In this document: positions 55,837-64,000 of the stretch, piece by piece
How positions within the stretch are numbered: the stretch's first letter is position 1
How the letters are laid out: each line of letters begins with the position of its first letter
Assembly: GCA_963695075.1 (NCBI GenBank)
Contig: CAVOFR010000007.1
Coordinates: 1,054,001 to 1,118,000 of the forward strand
DNA length: 64,000 bases
Origin: CAWCAL01 sp963695075
GTDB taxonomy: Bacteria > Actinomycetota > Acidimicrobiia > Acidimicrobiales > CAWCAL01
Direction of reading: 5' to 3'
Made by a program: the position numbers and the translations under genes
Notes under the pieces: generated by a model
The model's database searches: none
Told to the model about the DNA's origin: nothing
Seen by the model: only the letters and a program-made list of their open reading frames with translations

Positions 55837-57375
55837 TCAGTCGTTGTCGGCGCCTGCTCCGTCGTCGGTGCCAAGGGTGACGGCATATGCCCCGCCGGAG
55901 CCCCAGACCTCGACCTGGATCTTCCCGGCGGCTTCTATCTCGGCCGAGCCCTTCTCGGTCCCGCCTGCGGCCGCCGACACGCGGTCGAGCTCCTCGCCGT
56001 CGACCAGGATTCGCACGCTCACCGTGCTGCCCGCCTCGGGATCGACGGTGACCGAGTAGGGCAGTGGTCCGGCCTTGGCGGTCGCGGCGTACCAGTCGTT
56101 GCGGTCCAGGAGGCTGAGGATCCCCTCGAAGGTGCTGTTCATCTTGACGTCGACCGCGGTGCCGGCGTCGGGGCCGGCGTCGCCGGGCTTCCCGCCGTCT
56201 TCCTGCCGGCCGAGCGACAGCTCGACCTCGTAGGAGCCACCCGATCCCCAGACCTCGAGGTGGGCGGTGCCGGAGACGTCGTCGGGGAAGGTGACCAGGA
56301 ACGACTCGGATCCGCCCGCGGCGGCGGATGCCCGGTCCTTCTCCTCGCCGTTCACGACGAGCCGTATCGTCAGAGTGGATCGCGAAGTCGCATCGTTGCT
56401 GAGCCCGACCTCGACCACGCCACCGGGCTCGAGCTCGATGGCGTAGAAGTCATTGCGGTCCTCATTGCCCAGGATGCCGGTGAAGGTACCGGCCTCCACG
56501 GGGACCGCTCCGGTGGTGCTGTCGGGAGCGTCACCCTCGCCGCCGCCGTCGGTCTGCCCGGTCGTGCCGACCGTGAGATCGTAGGTTCCGGTGCCCCACA
56601 CCTTGACGAACCACTCGCCGCCCTGGTCGCCCGAGAGGATCAGCTGGGTCTCCTCCTCGCCGCCGGGGCTGGCGTTGGCCCGAGCCTGCTCGGTGCCGTT
56701 GAACTCGAGCGCAGCCGTGACGTTGCCTTCCGCATCGCCCGCCATCGCCACGCCGATGGTGACGATGTCGCCGGCTGCCGCCTCGAAGGTGTAGTAGTCG
56801 GTTTGGTCCGGTCCGCCCAGGAGGCCGGTCGTCGATCCGTCGATGGCGACGGCGTCGGTGATGATCTCGGGAGCGTCACCGCCCTCGGGATCGTCGGGCT
56901 GGGGCTCGTTCTCGATGGTGAACGTGAAGCGATCCCCCGGGACGCCCTGGGCCGTGATCGTCAGCTCCAGGCCTTCCTCTTTGGCGGTGATGATCGGAGC
57001 GTCGGTTCCGCCGGTGCCGCCGGGGTCGACGAGAGCGAAGAGTGATCCGTCGGCCGACGCGAGACCGGCGCCCCCGGTGTTGGCGGCTGCGGCCTCGATG
57101 GCGATCGTGGTGACGCTCCCCGGCGGGATGCTGAGCGTGTTGGGCGCGGCATCGGGGTCGACCGTCATCGTGTATTCGGTCCCGAACTCGAGCGCACCGA
57201 GCGGCGTCTTACCGTCGCCGCCGCTTCCGGTCTCGGCGCTGGAGTCGGAAGTGCCGGCCTGGAGACTGTCGAGGGCATCGCCGTCCCCCGAGTCGTCGTC
57301 GCCACACGATGCGGCGAGCAATGCCGCAGTGAGCACCACGGCGAGGAGTCGGGGGCGAGTACGTGCCTGCGTCAT
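55837..57375 (-). CDS. Lipoprotein with three tandem PPC-like domains
   Basis: A 512-residue lipoprotein: signal RLLAVVLTAALLAASC (lipobox AASC, Cys24), then an acidic Gly/Asp linker. Repeats of about 110 residues occur at roughly 165-275, 280-390 and 395-505. Each has a start like FTGILGNEDRNDFYAIELEP or FEGILSLLDRNDWYAATAKA, a middle VNGEEKDRASAAAGG or VDGEELDRVSAAAGG, and an end LEVWGSGGSYEVEL or VEVWGSGGAYAVTL. They resemble bacterial pre-peptidase C-terminal-like domains. No catalytic domain is present, so it is probably a structural or binding envelope protein. ATG 57375 has AAGGA upstream. Confidence 0.82.
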   Translation of the reverse strand: MTQARTRPRLLAVVLTAALLAASCGDDDSGDGDALDSLQAGTSDSSAETGSGGDGKTPLGALEFGTEYTMTVDPDAAPNTLSIPPGSVTTIAIEAAAANTGGAGLASADGSLFALVDPGGTGGTDAPIITAKEEGLELTITAQGVPGDRFTFTIENEPQPDDPEGGDAPEIITDAVAIDGSTTGLLGGPDQTDYYTFEAAAGDIVTIGVAMAGDAEGNVTAALEFNGTEQARANASPGGEEETQLILSGDQGGEWFVKVWGTGTYDLTVGTTGQTDGGGEGDAPDSTTGAVPVEAGTFTGILGNEDRNDFYAIELEPGGVVEVGLSNDATSRSTLTIRLVVNGEEKDRASAAAGGSESFLVTFPDDVSGTAHLEVWGSGGSYEVELSLGRQEDGGKPGDAGPDAGTAVDVKMNSTFEGILSLLDRNDWYAATAKAGPLPYSVTVDPEAGSTVSVRILVDGEELDRVSAAAGGTEKGSAEIEAAGKIQVEVWGSGGAYAVTLGTDDGAGADND

Positions 57376-57443
57376 GGGAGCGTCCTTGGAGTGGCGGCCG
57401 TCGGGGGGAACTTACTCCCCACCTGTCTCATCGGTCGGCTTCG

Positions 57444-59495
57444 TCAGATATCGAGGGTGTCGGGGTTGACCAGCTCGCTGTTGCGCAGCAGGAAGTCCTT
57501 CCGACGGCTGACGTCGTTGCCCATGAGGGTCTCGAACAACTCGGCCGCCGCCGTCGCTTCCTTCGCATCGTCGATGGTCATGCGCCGCAGGACGCGGGTC
57601 GATCGATCGAGCGTCGTCTCGGCGAGCTCGTTGACGTCCATCTCGCCCAGGCCCTTGAACCGAACCCACGCCAGCTTGCGGTCGGGCTTGTCCTCGAGGA
57701 AGTGCGCCTCGAGGGCATCGCGTTCGGTATCGGTGTACGCGTAGTGGACGGTGCCACCGACCTTGGTGGAAAAGAGCGGGGGCTGAGCGGCGAAGACCCG
57801 GCCCGCTTCCAGTAGCGGCCGCATGTAGTGGTAGATCAGGGTGAGGAGAAGGCACCGGATGTGACTGCCGTCGACGTCGGCGTCGCACAGGATGATCACC
57901 CGGCCGTAACGGCAGTCGTCGAGGGCGAAGTCCTTGCCCGAGCCGGAGCCGAGAGCGGTGATGATGGCCTGCGCCTCGGCATTGTCGAGCACCTGCTTCA
58001 TCGACGCCTTGCCGGCGTTCACCATCTTGCCCCGGATGGGGAGCACGGCCATCGATTCGCTGTCCCGGCCGGCTTTGGCCGGACCTGCGGCCGAGTCGCC
58101 CTCGACGATGAGCAGCTCGGCATCGGGTCCGTGGAAGCGGCAGTCGGCCAGTTTGTCCGGCATCCCGGTCGACCCGAGGCTCTGGGCTTTGCGTCGGTTC
58201 TCGAGCGCCTGCTTGTTGGCGACCCGATTGACGATGGCGTTGGCCATCTTGTCCCGCACGGCGATGACGTGGCTCTTCTTGCCTCCGCCGGTCATCCAGT
58301 CGACCAGGCCGTCCTTGACGACCTCGTAGCTGATGCTCTGCACACCAGGGGTACCGAGCTCCTGCTTGGTCTGGCCCCGGAACTGCGGCTCGGGGAAGAC
58401 GACCTTGACCGCGGCGACGAGACCCTCCTGCACGTCGGCCTTCTCGGCCCGGTGTTTGTCCTCCTTGGCCAGCTTCGCCAGTTTCTTGGCATCGCGCAGG
58501 AGGACGTCGTTCACCGCCCGCGTCATGGCCCGCTCGAAGCCGGCCACGTGGGTTCCACCGTTCTTGGTGGGGATCGTGTTGACGAACGACACGATCGAGC
58601 TCTCGTAGCCCTTAACCCACCGCAGGGCGACGTCGACCTGGCAGTCACGCTCGACCATGGTCATCTTCCCGTCGACGGGGACCTTCTCCTCGAAGGTGCC
58701 GGTGCCCCGGATCGTGACGATCTCCGACACGCTCTCGCCGATCGACAGATAGTCGACGTAGTCGGCCAGCCCGCCCTTGGCGACGAATTCCTCGGGCTCG
58801 TGGCTGGTGCCCGGGCGCTTGTCGGCGAGGCGGACCTTCAGGCCGGGTACGAGGAAGCACACCTGGGCCACGTGGTCGCGGACCCTGTCGTATTCGATGG
58901 CCGCGTCGGGATCGAACAGTTCGTTGTCGGGCCAGAACCGCACCCGGGTTCCGGTCTTCTTGGCCGAGATCTTCCGGATCTTCTCGAGAACGTGGGTCTC
59001 CTTGAACCGACCCTTCGCGTCGAATCGGCCCGCCCGCCGGTCGAGGAAGGTGAGCCGGTGCGTCGACCCGCCCCGGTCCACCTCGGCCACGAGCTTCGAG
59101 GAGAGGGCGTTGACCACCGAGGCACCGACCCCGTGGAGCCCACCCGAGGCGGCGTACGCCCCGCCCCCGAACTTGCCGCCGGCGTGCAGCTCGGTGAAGA
59201 CCACCTCGAGCGCGGTCCGGTCGGCGTCCTTCTTGTCGATCGGGATGCCGCGGCCGTTGTCGATCACCTCGATCGACCGGTCCCGGTGCAGGATGACCTC
59301 GATCCTGGTCGCGTGCCCGGCCGCGGCCTCGTCGACGCCGTTGTCGATCAGTTCCCAGACCAGGTGGTGGAGTCCGTCGCTGCCGGTGCCGCCGATGTAC
59401 ATCCCGGGCCGCTTGCGGACGGCTTCGAGCCCTTCGAGTTGTTCGATGGCGGAGGCGTCGTAGGTATCGGTCTTCTTGCGGGTGGCCACCGTCAC
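57444..59495 (-). CDS. parE: DNA topoisomerase IV/gyrase subunit B (ParE-like)
   Basis: A 683-residue type IIA ATPase subunit. The GHKL motifs are HHLVWELIDNGVDEA (catalytic Glu-Asn), DNGRGIPID and GGLHGVGASVVNALS. The transducer has the conserved QTKQELGTP Lys. The TOPRIM domain shows LLIVEGDSAAGPAKAGRD and IILCDADVDGSHIR (Mg-binding Asp). The GTG at 59495 overlaps the ParC stop by 4 bp. The lack of the long GyrB insert of proteobacteria and its pairing with a ParC lacking the GyrA box favour topoisomerase IV; a second, non-dnaA-linked gyrase is the alternative. Confidence 0.92.
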   Translation of the reverse strand: MTVATRKKTDTYDASAIEQLEGLEAVRKRPGMYIGGTGSDGLHHLVWELIDNGVDEAAAGHATRIEVILHRDRSIEVIDNGRGIPIDKKDADRTALEVVFTELHAGGKFGGGAYAASGGLHGVGASVVNALSSKLVAEVDRGGSTHRLTFLDRRAGRFDAKGRFKETHVLEKIRKISAKKTGTRVRFWPDNELFDPDAAIEYDRVRDHVAQVCFLVPGLKVRLADKRPGTSHEPEEFVAKGGLADYVDYLSIGESVSEIVTIRGTGTFEEKVPVDGKMTMVERDCQVDVALRWVKGYESSIVSFVNTIPTKNGGTHVAGFERAMTRAVNDVLLRDAKKLAKLAKEDKHRAEKADVQEGLVAAVKVVFPEPQFRGQTKQELGTPGVQSISYEVVKDGLVDWMTGGGKKSHVIAVRDKMANAIVNRVANKQALENRRKAQSLGSTGMPDKLADCRFHGPDAELLIVEGDSAAGPAKAGRDSESMAVLPIRGKMVNAGKASMKQVLDNAEAQAIITALGSGSGKDFALDDCRYGRVIILCDADVDGSHIRCLLLTLIYHYMRPLLEAGRVFAAQPPLFSTKVGGTVHYAYTDTERDALEAHFLEDKPDRKLAWVRFKGLGEMDVNELAETTLDRSTRVLRRMTIDDAKEATAAAELFETLMGNDVSRRKDFLLRNSELVNPDTLDI

Positions 59496-61918
59496 CACCG
59501 CCCTTCGCCGGCGGTGAGGATCCGCCGAGGGGTCTTCTTGCTGGTGAGGTCCCGCTTCGTCGGCTCGATCGACAGCGGCTCGGGCCGGTTGTCGGGCTTG
59601 GACGGAGCGTCCTCCTGTCCGACGACGAGGGTGACGGTCTCGGCCGGAGCCACCGCCGCCAGGTCGAGGCGGCGCTCCTTGGCGAACTTCGTGAGGCGGA
59701 CGCCCCCTCCGCCGCGGCCCTTGGTCGGAAGCTCCTCGACGTCGGTGACCTTGGCCGTCGACGTGTCGGACACGGTGAGTACGACGGCGCCGCCCCGGGT
59801 CAGGCCGGCGCCGATCACCTTGGCGTCGCCCTTGAGTCGCATCCCGGCCACCCCTCCGGCGCCTGGACCCTGGATGCTGATGTCGTCGACGGGTGTGCGT
59901 AGGGCCTGAGCGTCGCTGGCCACCAGTACGACCTCGTCGTCGTCGCGGGTCAGGGTCGCGGCGACCACGCGATCGCCAGCCTTCAGCTTGATGACCGGCC
60001 GGCCATCGCCGATCCCGGCCAGGTCGGCCAGGGCGACCCGCTTGACCACACCGTCGCGGGTCACCAGCAGGACCGTACGGTCGTCGAGTCCGGGGGCGGC
60101 CGGATCGATCAAATCGACGACGCTCTCGCCCTTCTCGAGCGAGAAGATCTCGCTGACCGCGGCACCCCTGCTGCGGCCGGCCACTTCGGGGACCTCCATC
60201 GCCTGGACCGTGCAGGCCCGTCCGCCGGTCGTGACCGCGATCACCGTGGCGTGATTGGAGCTCTCGAGTCGTGAGGTGAGCACGTCGTGCCGTCCGAACG
60301 TGCCCCGCTTTGCGCCCTCGGTGGGCTCACGGCCGACGAGGCCGCTGGTCGAGAGGGTGAGGACGCATGGATCGTCGCCGATCTCGAGGGCGACCGGATC
60401 GTCGGTGAAGACGAACTCCTCGACCTCGTCCGCGCCGAGGATGATCGTGCGGCGCTCGTGGCCGTAGAGGCCGACCATCTCCTCGAGCTCCTTCAGGACC
60501 AGGGTGCGCTGCCGCGTCTCCGACCCCAGGAGCTGCTCGTATCCGCCGATGCGGGCCTGGAGCTCGGCCTGTTCGTCGATGAGTTTCTGGGTCTCGAGCG
60601 CCGTCAACCGGCGCAGGGGCATCTCGAGGATGGTCCCCGCCTGGATCTCGCTGAGATCGAACGATTCGATGAGTCGTTCGCGGGCCTCGGCGGTGTCCTG
60701 GCTGCTACGGATGATGGCCACGACCTCGTCGATGTTGGCCAGAGCGATGAGGAGACCCTCGACGATGTGGAGCCGTTCCCGGGCCCGGCGCAGGCGGTAA
60801 CGGGTGCGCCGCACGACGACGTCGAGCCGGTGGGCGATGTAGTGGTTGCACATGTCGACCAGACCGAGCGTGGTCGGAACGCCGTCGACGAGGGCCACGT
60901 TGTTGATGCCGAAGCTGACCTCGAGCGGGGTGAGCCGATAGAGCTCGGCCAGGATGGCGTTGGGATTGACGCCGGTCTTGCATTCGACGACGAGATGGAC
61001 CGGATTGCGACGGTCGCCGAGGTTCTTGACGTCGGTGATGCCGGAGATCCGTCCGCTGTTCACCGCTTCCTGGATCTTGCGCACCACGGCTTCGGGTCCG
61101 ACCATGAAAGGAAGCTCGGTGACGGTGATGCCCTGCTTGCGGGGGGTCACCGCCCCGATCTCGCAGAGCGCGCGGATTCGAAACGAGCCTCGCCCGGTCT
61201 CGTAGGCCTCGCGGAGTCCGTCGTCGATGACGATGCCACCCGAGGCGAAGTCGGGCCCGGGAACGACCGCCATGAGATCGTCGACGGTGGGCTTGGGCCG
61301 ACGCTTCTTCATGCAGATCTTGATGGCGTCGAAGATCTCGGCCAGATTGTGCGACGGCATGTTGGTGGCCATGCCGACGGCGATGCCGGAGGTGCCGTTG
61401 ACCAGCAGGTTGGGCAGCTTGGCCGGGAGGTATCCCGGTTCTTCTCCGTCGCCGTCGTAGGTCGGGCGGAACTCGACGGTGTCCTCGACGATCTCGCTGA
61501 TCATCTCCATGGCGGCCTCGGTGAGGCGGCACTCGGTGTAGCGGCTGGCGGCCGGCGGATCGTCGAGGGTGCCGAAGTTGCCGTGCGGATCGACGAGCGT
61601 GATGGCCCGGGCGAAGTCCCAGCCCATTCGCACGAGGGCGTCGTAGATGGCCTGATCACCGTGGGGGTGATACCGGCCCATGGTCTCGCCGACGACGCGT
61701 GCGCTCTTGCGGTGAGGGCTGTCGGGCCGGATACCCATCGAGTGCATCGCGTAGAGGATGCGCCGTTGCACCGGCTTGAGCCCGTCGCGGACGTCGGGGA
61801 TGGCCCGTGCCGTGATGACCGAGAGCGAATAGGCCAGGAAGGAGTCGCTCATCTCCTCTGACACCGGGACGTCGATGACCTCGCGGGCGTAGGGCATCAG
61901 CTCCTGCTGACGGGGCAT
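59492..61918 (-). CDS. parC: DNA topoisomerase IV/gyrase subunit A (ParC-like)
   Basis: An 808-residue DNA breakage-reunion subunit. The N-terminus shows AIPDVRDGLKPVQRRILYAM. The catalytic Tyr is in AASRYTECRL, preceded by ARVVGETMGRYHPHGDQAIY, the quinolone-resistance region. The C-terminal beta-pinwheel (about 510-790) lacks a clear QRRGGKG GyrA box, which points to decatenation rather than supercoiling. ATG 61918 is chosen; open frame continues upstream but lies in the promoter region (TAGGGT at 62002-61997 on minus). It is upstream of and coupled to parE, the reverse of the gyrB-gyrA order. Confidence 0.92.
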   Translation of the reverse strand: MPRQQELMPYAREVIDVPVSEEMSDSFLAYSLSVITARAIPDVRDGLKPVQRRILYAMHSMGIRPDSPHRKSARVVGETMGRYHPHGDQAIYDALVRMGWDFARAITLVDPHGNFGTLDDPPAASRYTECRLTEAAMEMISEIVEDTVEFRPTYDGDGEEPGYLPAKLPNLLVNGTSGIAVGMATNMPSHNLAEIFDAIKICMKKRRPKPTVDDLMAVVPGPDFASGGIVIDDGLREAYETGRGSFRIRALCEIGAVTPRKQGITVTELPFMVGPEAVVRKIQEAVNSGRISGITDVKNLGDRRNPVHLVVECKTGVNPNAILAELYRLTPLEVSFGINNVALVDGVPTTLGLVDMCNHYIAHRLDVVVRRTRYRLRRARERLHIVEGLLIALANIDEVVAIIRSSQDTAEARERLIESFDLSEIQAGTILEMPLRRLTALETQKLIDEQAELQARIGGYEQLLGSETRQRTLVLKELEEMVGLYGHERRTIILGADEVEEFVFTDDPVALEIGDDPCVLTLSTSGLVGREPTEGAKRGTFGRHDVLTSRLESSNHATVIAVTTGGRACTVQAMEVPEVAGRSRGAAVSEIFSLEKGESVVDLIDPAAPGLDDRTVLLVTRDGVVKRVALADLAGIGDGRPVIKLKAGDRVVAATLTRDDDEVVLVASDAQALRTPVDDISIQGPGAGGVAGMRLKGDAKVIGAGLTRGGAVVLTVSDTSTAKVTDVEELPTKGRGGGGVRLTKFAKERRLDLAAVAPAETVTLVVGQEDAPSKPDNRPEPLSIEPTKRDLTSKKTPRRILTAGEGRW

Positions 61919-62079
61919 GGGCGACGGGCTCCTCTCGGGCGTGGGGCGGTTGCGCACGGCTGGGACGACCGGGTCCGGTCCGCCGAACCGCTGGCCCGAC
62001 CCTACCTTGGGGGGTGGGACACTTCGGGTAGCGAACGGTGGGTCCGGTCGATCGTGGAGCCGGGAACCCCGTCGGGTCC

Positions 62080-62091
62080 TAGGGTTGGCCC
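62080..62091 (+). promoter_or_regulatory. -10 element of leaderless HD gene
   Basis: TAGGGT (62080-62085) is followed by exactly TGGCCC and GTG 62092. Confidence 0.5.
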
Positions 62092-62697
62092 GTGACCGAC
62101 CGACCGACGTTCGTTCCCAGTCCCCGCCTGGCCGAGGCGGCCGCCTGGGCGGCCGAGATGCACGGCTCGCAGACCCGAAAGGCAACCGGGATTCCGTATG
62201 TCGCCCATCTCTACGCCGTCGCCGCGATAGCGATGGAGCACGGCGCCGACGAGGATCAGACCGTCGCCGCCCTCCTGCACGACGTGATCGAGGATACGGA
62301 CGCGACGTTCGACCAGGTCCGCGAACGGTTCGGTGAGAAGGTCGCCCGGATCGTCCTGGCATGCTCGGATACCGATGAGGACCCCAAGCCGCCCTGGCGG
62401 GACCGCAAGGAGCGGTACATCGCTCACCTGGCCGAGATGGACGCGGACGGCCTCATCGTGACGATGGCGGACAAGCTCCACAACGCCCGGTCCATCGAAT
62501 GGGACCTCCGGGTCCACGGTCTCGGCATGTTCGAGCGATTCACCACGACCGACCCTGAACAGCAGCTCTGGTACTACGGGGAGCTCGTCAAGGCGTATCG
62601 GGAGCGACAAGGCGACCGCCCCGGGCTGGAGAGACTGGTCGACGACCTCGCCGCCACGGTGGCGGCGATGAACCGTGAGGTGGAGGCGCGGTCGTGA
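62092..62697 (+). CDS. MESH1-like HD-domain (p)ppGpp hydrolase-type protein
   Basis: A 201-residue single HD domain like the hydrolase part of RelA/SpoT and MESH1: AAEMHGSQTRKATGIPYVAH (first His), VAALLHDVIEDTDATFDQVR (HD plus ED), KERYIAHL and VTMADKLHNARSIEWDL (final Asp). All metal ligands are present, and no synthetase, TGS or ACT domain occurs. It probably hydrolyses (p)ppGpp or a related nucleotide 3'-pyrophosphate. GTG 62092 lies 6 nt after TAGGGT. It is divergent from parC and overlaps the next gene by 4 bp. Confidence 0.87.
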   Translation: MTDRPTFVPSPRLAEAAAWAAEMHGSQTRKATGIPYVAHLYAVAAIAMEHGADEDQTVAALLHDVIEDTDATFDQVRERFGEKVARIVLACSDTDEDPKPPWRDRKERYIAHLAEMDADGLIVTMADKLHNARSIEWDLRVHGLGMFERFTTTDPEQQLWYYGELVKAYRERQGDRPGLERLVDDLAATVAAMNREVEARS

Positions 62698-63932
62698 GCC
62701 CACCGGGCTACTGGGACTCCCCCTGGCCGGCCGAGGACGGCGGCCCGGCTCGGGAACAGGCGCCGCACGGTGTCGCGGGGCTCGCGGTGCGGGAACGGGA
62801 ATCGATCACGGTGACGCGCCGCGACGTCTTCATGGGGACGATGGTGGTCCTGCGTGACCCGGGTGAGGTGTACGTGCTCCAGCACACCTTCGGACCCGAG
62901 ACCGTTTCGTGGGTCGAGCGGGTGCATCCCGAGTCGCTCGAACCTCTCGAGCGGTCGCCCGACCTCGATGCCGGTCCGTTCTGGCCGGGTGGGGTCGCCT
63001 GCCACGCGAACGGGTCGCTCTACGTGGCCTATGGATCCTGGTGTCACCGGCTGGCGCCCGATCTCACGGTGCTGGCGTCTCGACGGCTGCCCGAGGACCG
63101 GCCGTACAACTCGCTGGTCATCCTCCCCGACGGTTCCCTCGTGATGAAGGACTTCGTCAAGGACGGATCGACGACCTCCACCCTCAGCGTCCTCGACCCT
63201 GAGACCCTCGAGGACCGGTGCGCCCCTACGGCCATGCCCGAGGGATCGATTTCGCGGCTTTCGGCCGACGGCGACGTTCTCTATGCCCTGGGTGAGCGGA
63301 CCGCCCTGCGCTACCGGTGGGACGGTGCCGGATCGTCGCTCGCCCTGGACGCGGACTGGTCGGTTCCCTACCTGACCAGCTCCGACCAGAGCTACGCGTG
63401 GGATCCGGTCATCGCCGGTGGCCAGGTCTGGTTCATGGACAACGGCGACCACACCTACCAGGGCACCCTGATCGGCCAGGGGGTGGCGGCGGGGCCGGTC
63501 CACCTCGTCCGGATTCCCGTCGATGGCGGCGATCCTCGCATGGTCGAGGTCAGCGGACTTCCCCACGGCACCCAGACCAACCTGCCGCTGTTCGATCCCG
63601 ATCGGCGGATCGCGCTCGCCTACGACAGCGGCAACGGGGTACTGGCCGCCTGGCGTTTCGACGGGCTGGACCTGGAGCCCCTCTGGCGTCGCGAGCTCAA
63701 CGCGTCCATGCACATGATCCGTTACGCCGACACCGGCGAACTGGTCGTCAACGACCACCATCCCGAGCTCGGCGACGCGGTTGTGGTCTTCGACCTCGAG
63801 ACCGGCCGCGACCGGGCCCGGGCCTCGACCGGTTCCGCCGAGCAGTGCGTGGTTTTCCCGTCCGCCGGATTCGGTCGGGATTTCTACTACTGCTCCTTCT
63901 CGACGCTGGCCCGGGCGGCGGTGACGCCTTAG
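62694..63932 (+). CDS. Beta-propeller-like protein of unknown function
   Basis: A 412-residue protein without signal peptide. Several WD/propeller-like blades can be seen: VACHANGSLYVAYGSWCHRL, LVILPDGSLVMKDFV, ISRLSADGDVLYALGER, VIAGGQVWFMDNGDH and TNLPLFDPDRRIALAYDSGN. NDHHPELGDAVVVFDLETGR is close to the end. No catalytic motif is certain, though arylesterase/lactonase-like propellers have such Asn/Asp/His loops. Its start overlaps the HD gene stop by 4 bp, so it is co-transcribed with it. The family could not be named. Confidence 0.72.
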   Translation: MSPPGYWDSPWPAEDGGPAREQAPHGVAGLAVRERESITVTRRDVFMGTMVVLRDPGEVYVLQHTFGPETVSWVERVHPESLEPLERSPDLDAGPFWPGGVACHANGSLYVAYGSWCHRLAPDLTVLASRRLPEDRPYNSLVILPDGSLVMKDFVKDGSTTSTLSVLDPETLEDRCAPTAMPEGSISRLSADGDVLYALGERTALRYRWDGAGSSLALDADWSVPYLTSSDQSYAWDPVIAGGQVWFMDNGDHTYQGTLIGQGVAAGPVHLVRIPVDGGDPRMVEVSGLPHGTQTNLPLFDPDRRIALAYDSGNGVLAAWRFDGLDLEPLWRRELNASMHMIRYADTGELVVNDHHPELGDAVVVFDLETGRDRARASTGSAEQCVVFPSAGFGRDFYYCSFSTLARAAVTP

Positions 63933-63979
63933 CTTCGGAACGGGTCATACCGCCCGCGGCGTCGCCCGATCCACCCATT

Positions 63980-63998
63980 CCGAACTTTGTGCTCTGGC
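63980..63998 (+). repeat. Partial copy of the 17365-17417 repeat
   Basis: CCGAACTTTGTGCTCTGGC matches the minus-strand reading of 17417 leftward (TCGAACTTTGTGCGCTGGC) at 17 of 19 bases. It follows the last gene by 48 bp and is cut by the window end, so its second arm cannot be seen. Confidence 0.65.
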
Positions 63999-64000
63999 TC

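Noticed and set aside
57828..59909. Long plus-strand open frame opposite parE/parC
   Set aside because: It is antisense to well-conserved topoisomerase domains and has no recognisable domain.

Overview
The window is GC-rich actinobacterial DNA with GTG/ATG starts, dense gene packing and many 4-bp ATGA/GTGA gene overlaps. The gene content points to the class Acidimicrobiia (Ilumatobacter/Iamia-like). The pointers are a DUF222/HNH (13E12-type) nuclease, Thr-rich tails on secreted proteins, a second type IIA topoisomerase pair, and many acyl-CoA and SDR catabolic genes. This placement is an inference from content; no rRNA or tRNA was seen.

Layout. 1-1390: tail of an arylsulfatase. 1536-6895: lipoprotein, two ABC ATPases and a large FtsX-type permease in one overlapping operon, followed by a TetR regulator (6967-7572) and a DUF222/HNH gene (7613-8917). 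8919-23160: a catabolic block with a thiolase-like protein, two ACMSD-type amidohydrolases, an acyl-CoA synthetase, a Rieske oxygenase, a double hot-dog thioesterase, SDRs, a secreted EEP-family hydrolase, a maleylacetate-reductase/VOC operon and an Old Yellow Enzyme homologue. A frameshifted membrane-protein relic lies at 22758-23163. 23173-28748: a DUF169-PCP_red-SRPBCC fusion, a glucosylglycerate phosphorylase-like GH13, a glucosyl-3-phosphoglycerate synthase and a GHL15-like secreted protein. 28785-30157: enoyl-CoA hydratase and NTF2-like protein. 30341-33593: a TadE-TadE-TadG surface triad without the rest of a tad locus. 33643-40280: more beta-oxidation genes (SDR, ECH, acyl-CoA dehydrogenase, MaoC), a DinB-like protein, a CCA-enzyme-like HD fragment and a GNAT protein. 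40315-45350: cell-envelope operon (lipoprotein, PBP1A-type synthase, inactive HtrA-like protease). 45428-55802: an RNB nuclease, a sucrase/ferredoxin-like protein, a CrtC-like protein, a frameshifted PrmA-like methyltransferase, TetR, Fpg, a K+ channel, a GGCT-like protein, a SAP-domain protein and a biotin-domain/carboxyltransferase fusion. 55837-63932: a repeat-containing lipoprotein, a topoisomerase IV-like ParC/ParE pair, a MESH1-like HD hydrolase and a propeller-like protein.

How the genes fit together. At least 17 genes belong to acyl-CoA, aromatic or steroid-like catabolism, scattered as short operons, so the strain probably degrades hydrophobic or aromatic substrates. Two other coherent units are the glucosylglycerate make/break pair and the peptidoglycan-synthase operon.

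Regulatory signals are unusually legible. Nine genes start exactly 6 nt after a -10-like hexamer, the expected geometry for leaderless mRNAs. Two divergent pairs share one -10 core. Two unlinked DNA-related genes share an almost identical promoter resembling the PafBC/RecA-NDp DNA-damage promoter. Two genes for secreted or surface proteins have sigma-28/WhiG-like promoters. Non-coding repeats include a hairpin-bearing composite repeat at two loci 32 kb apart, a 15-bp inverted repeat with a partner at the window end, and a G-quadruplex motif inside a hairpin loop. No CRISPR array, IS element or prophage was seen.
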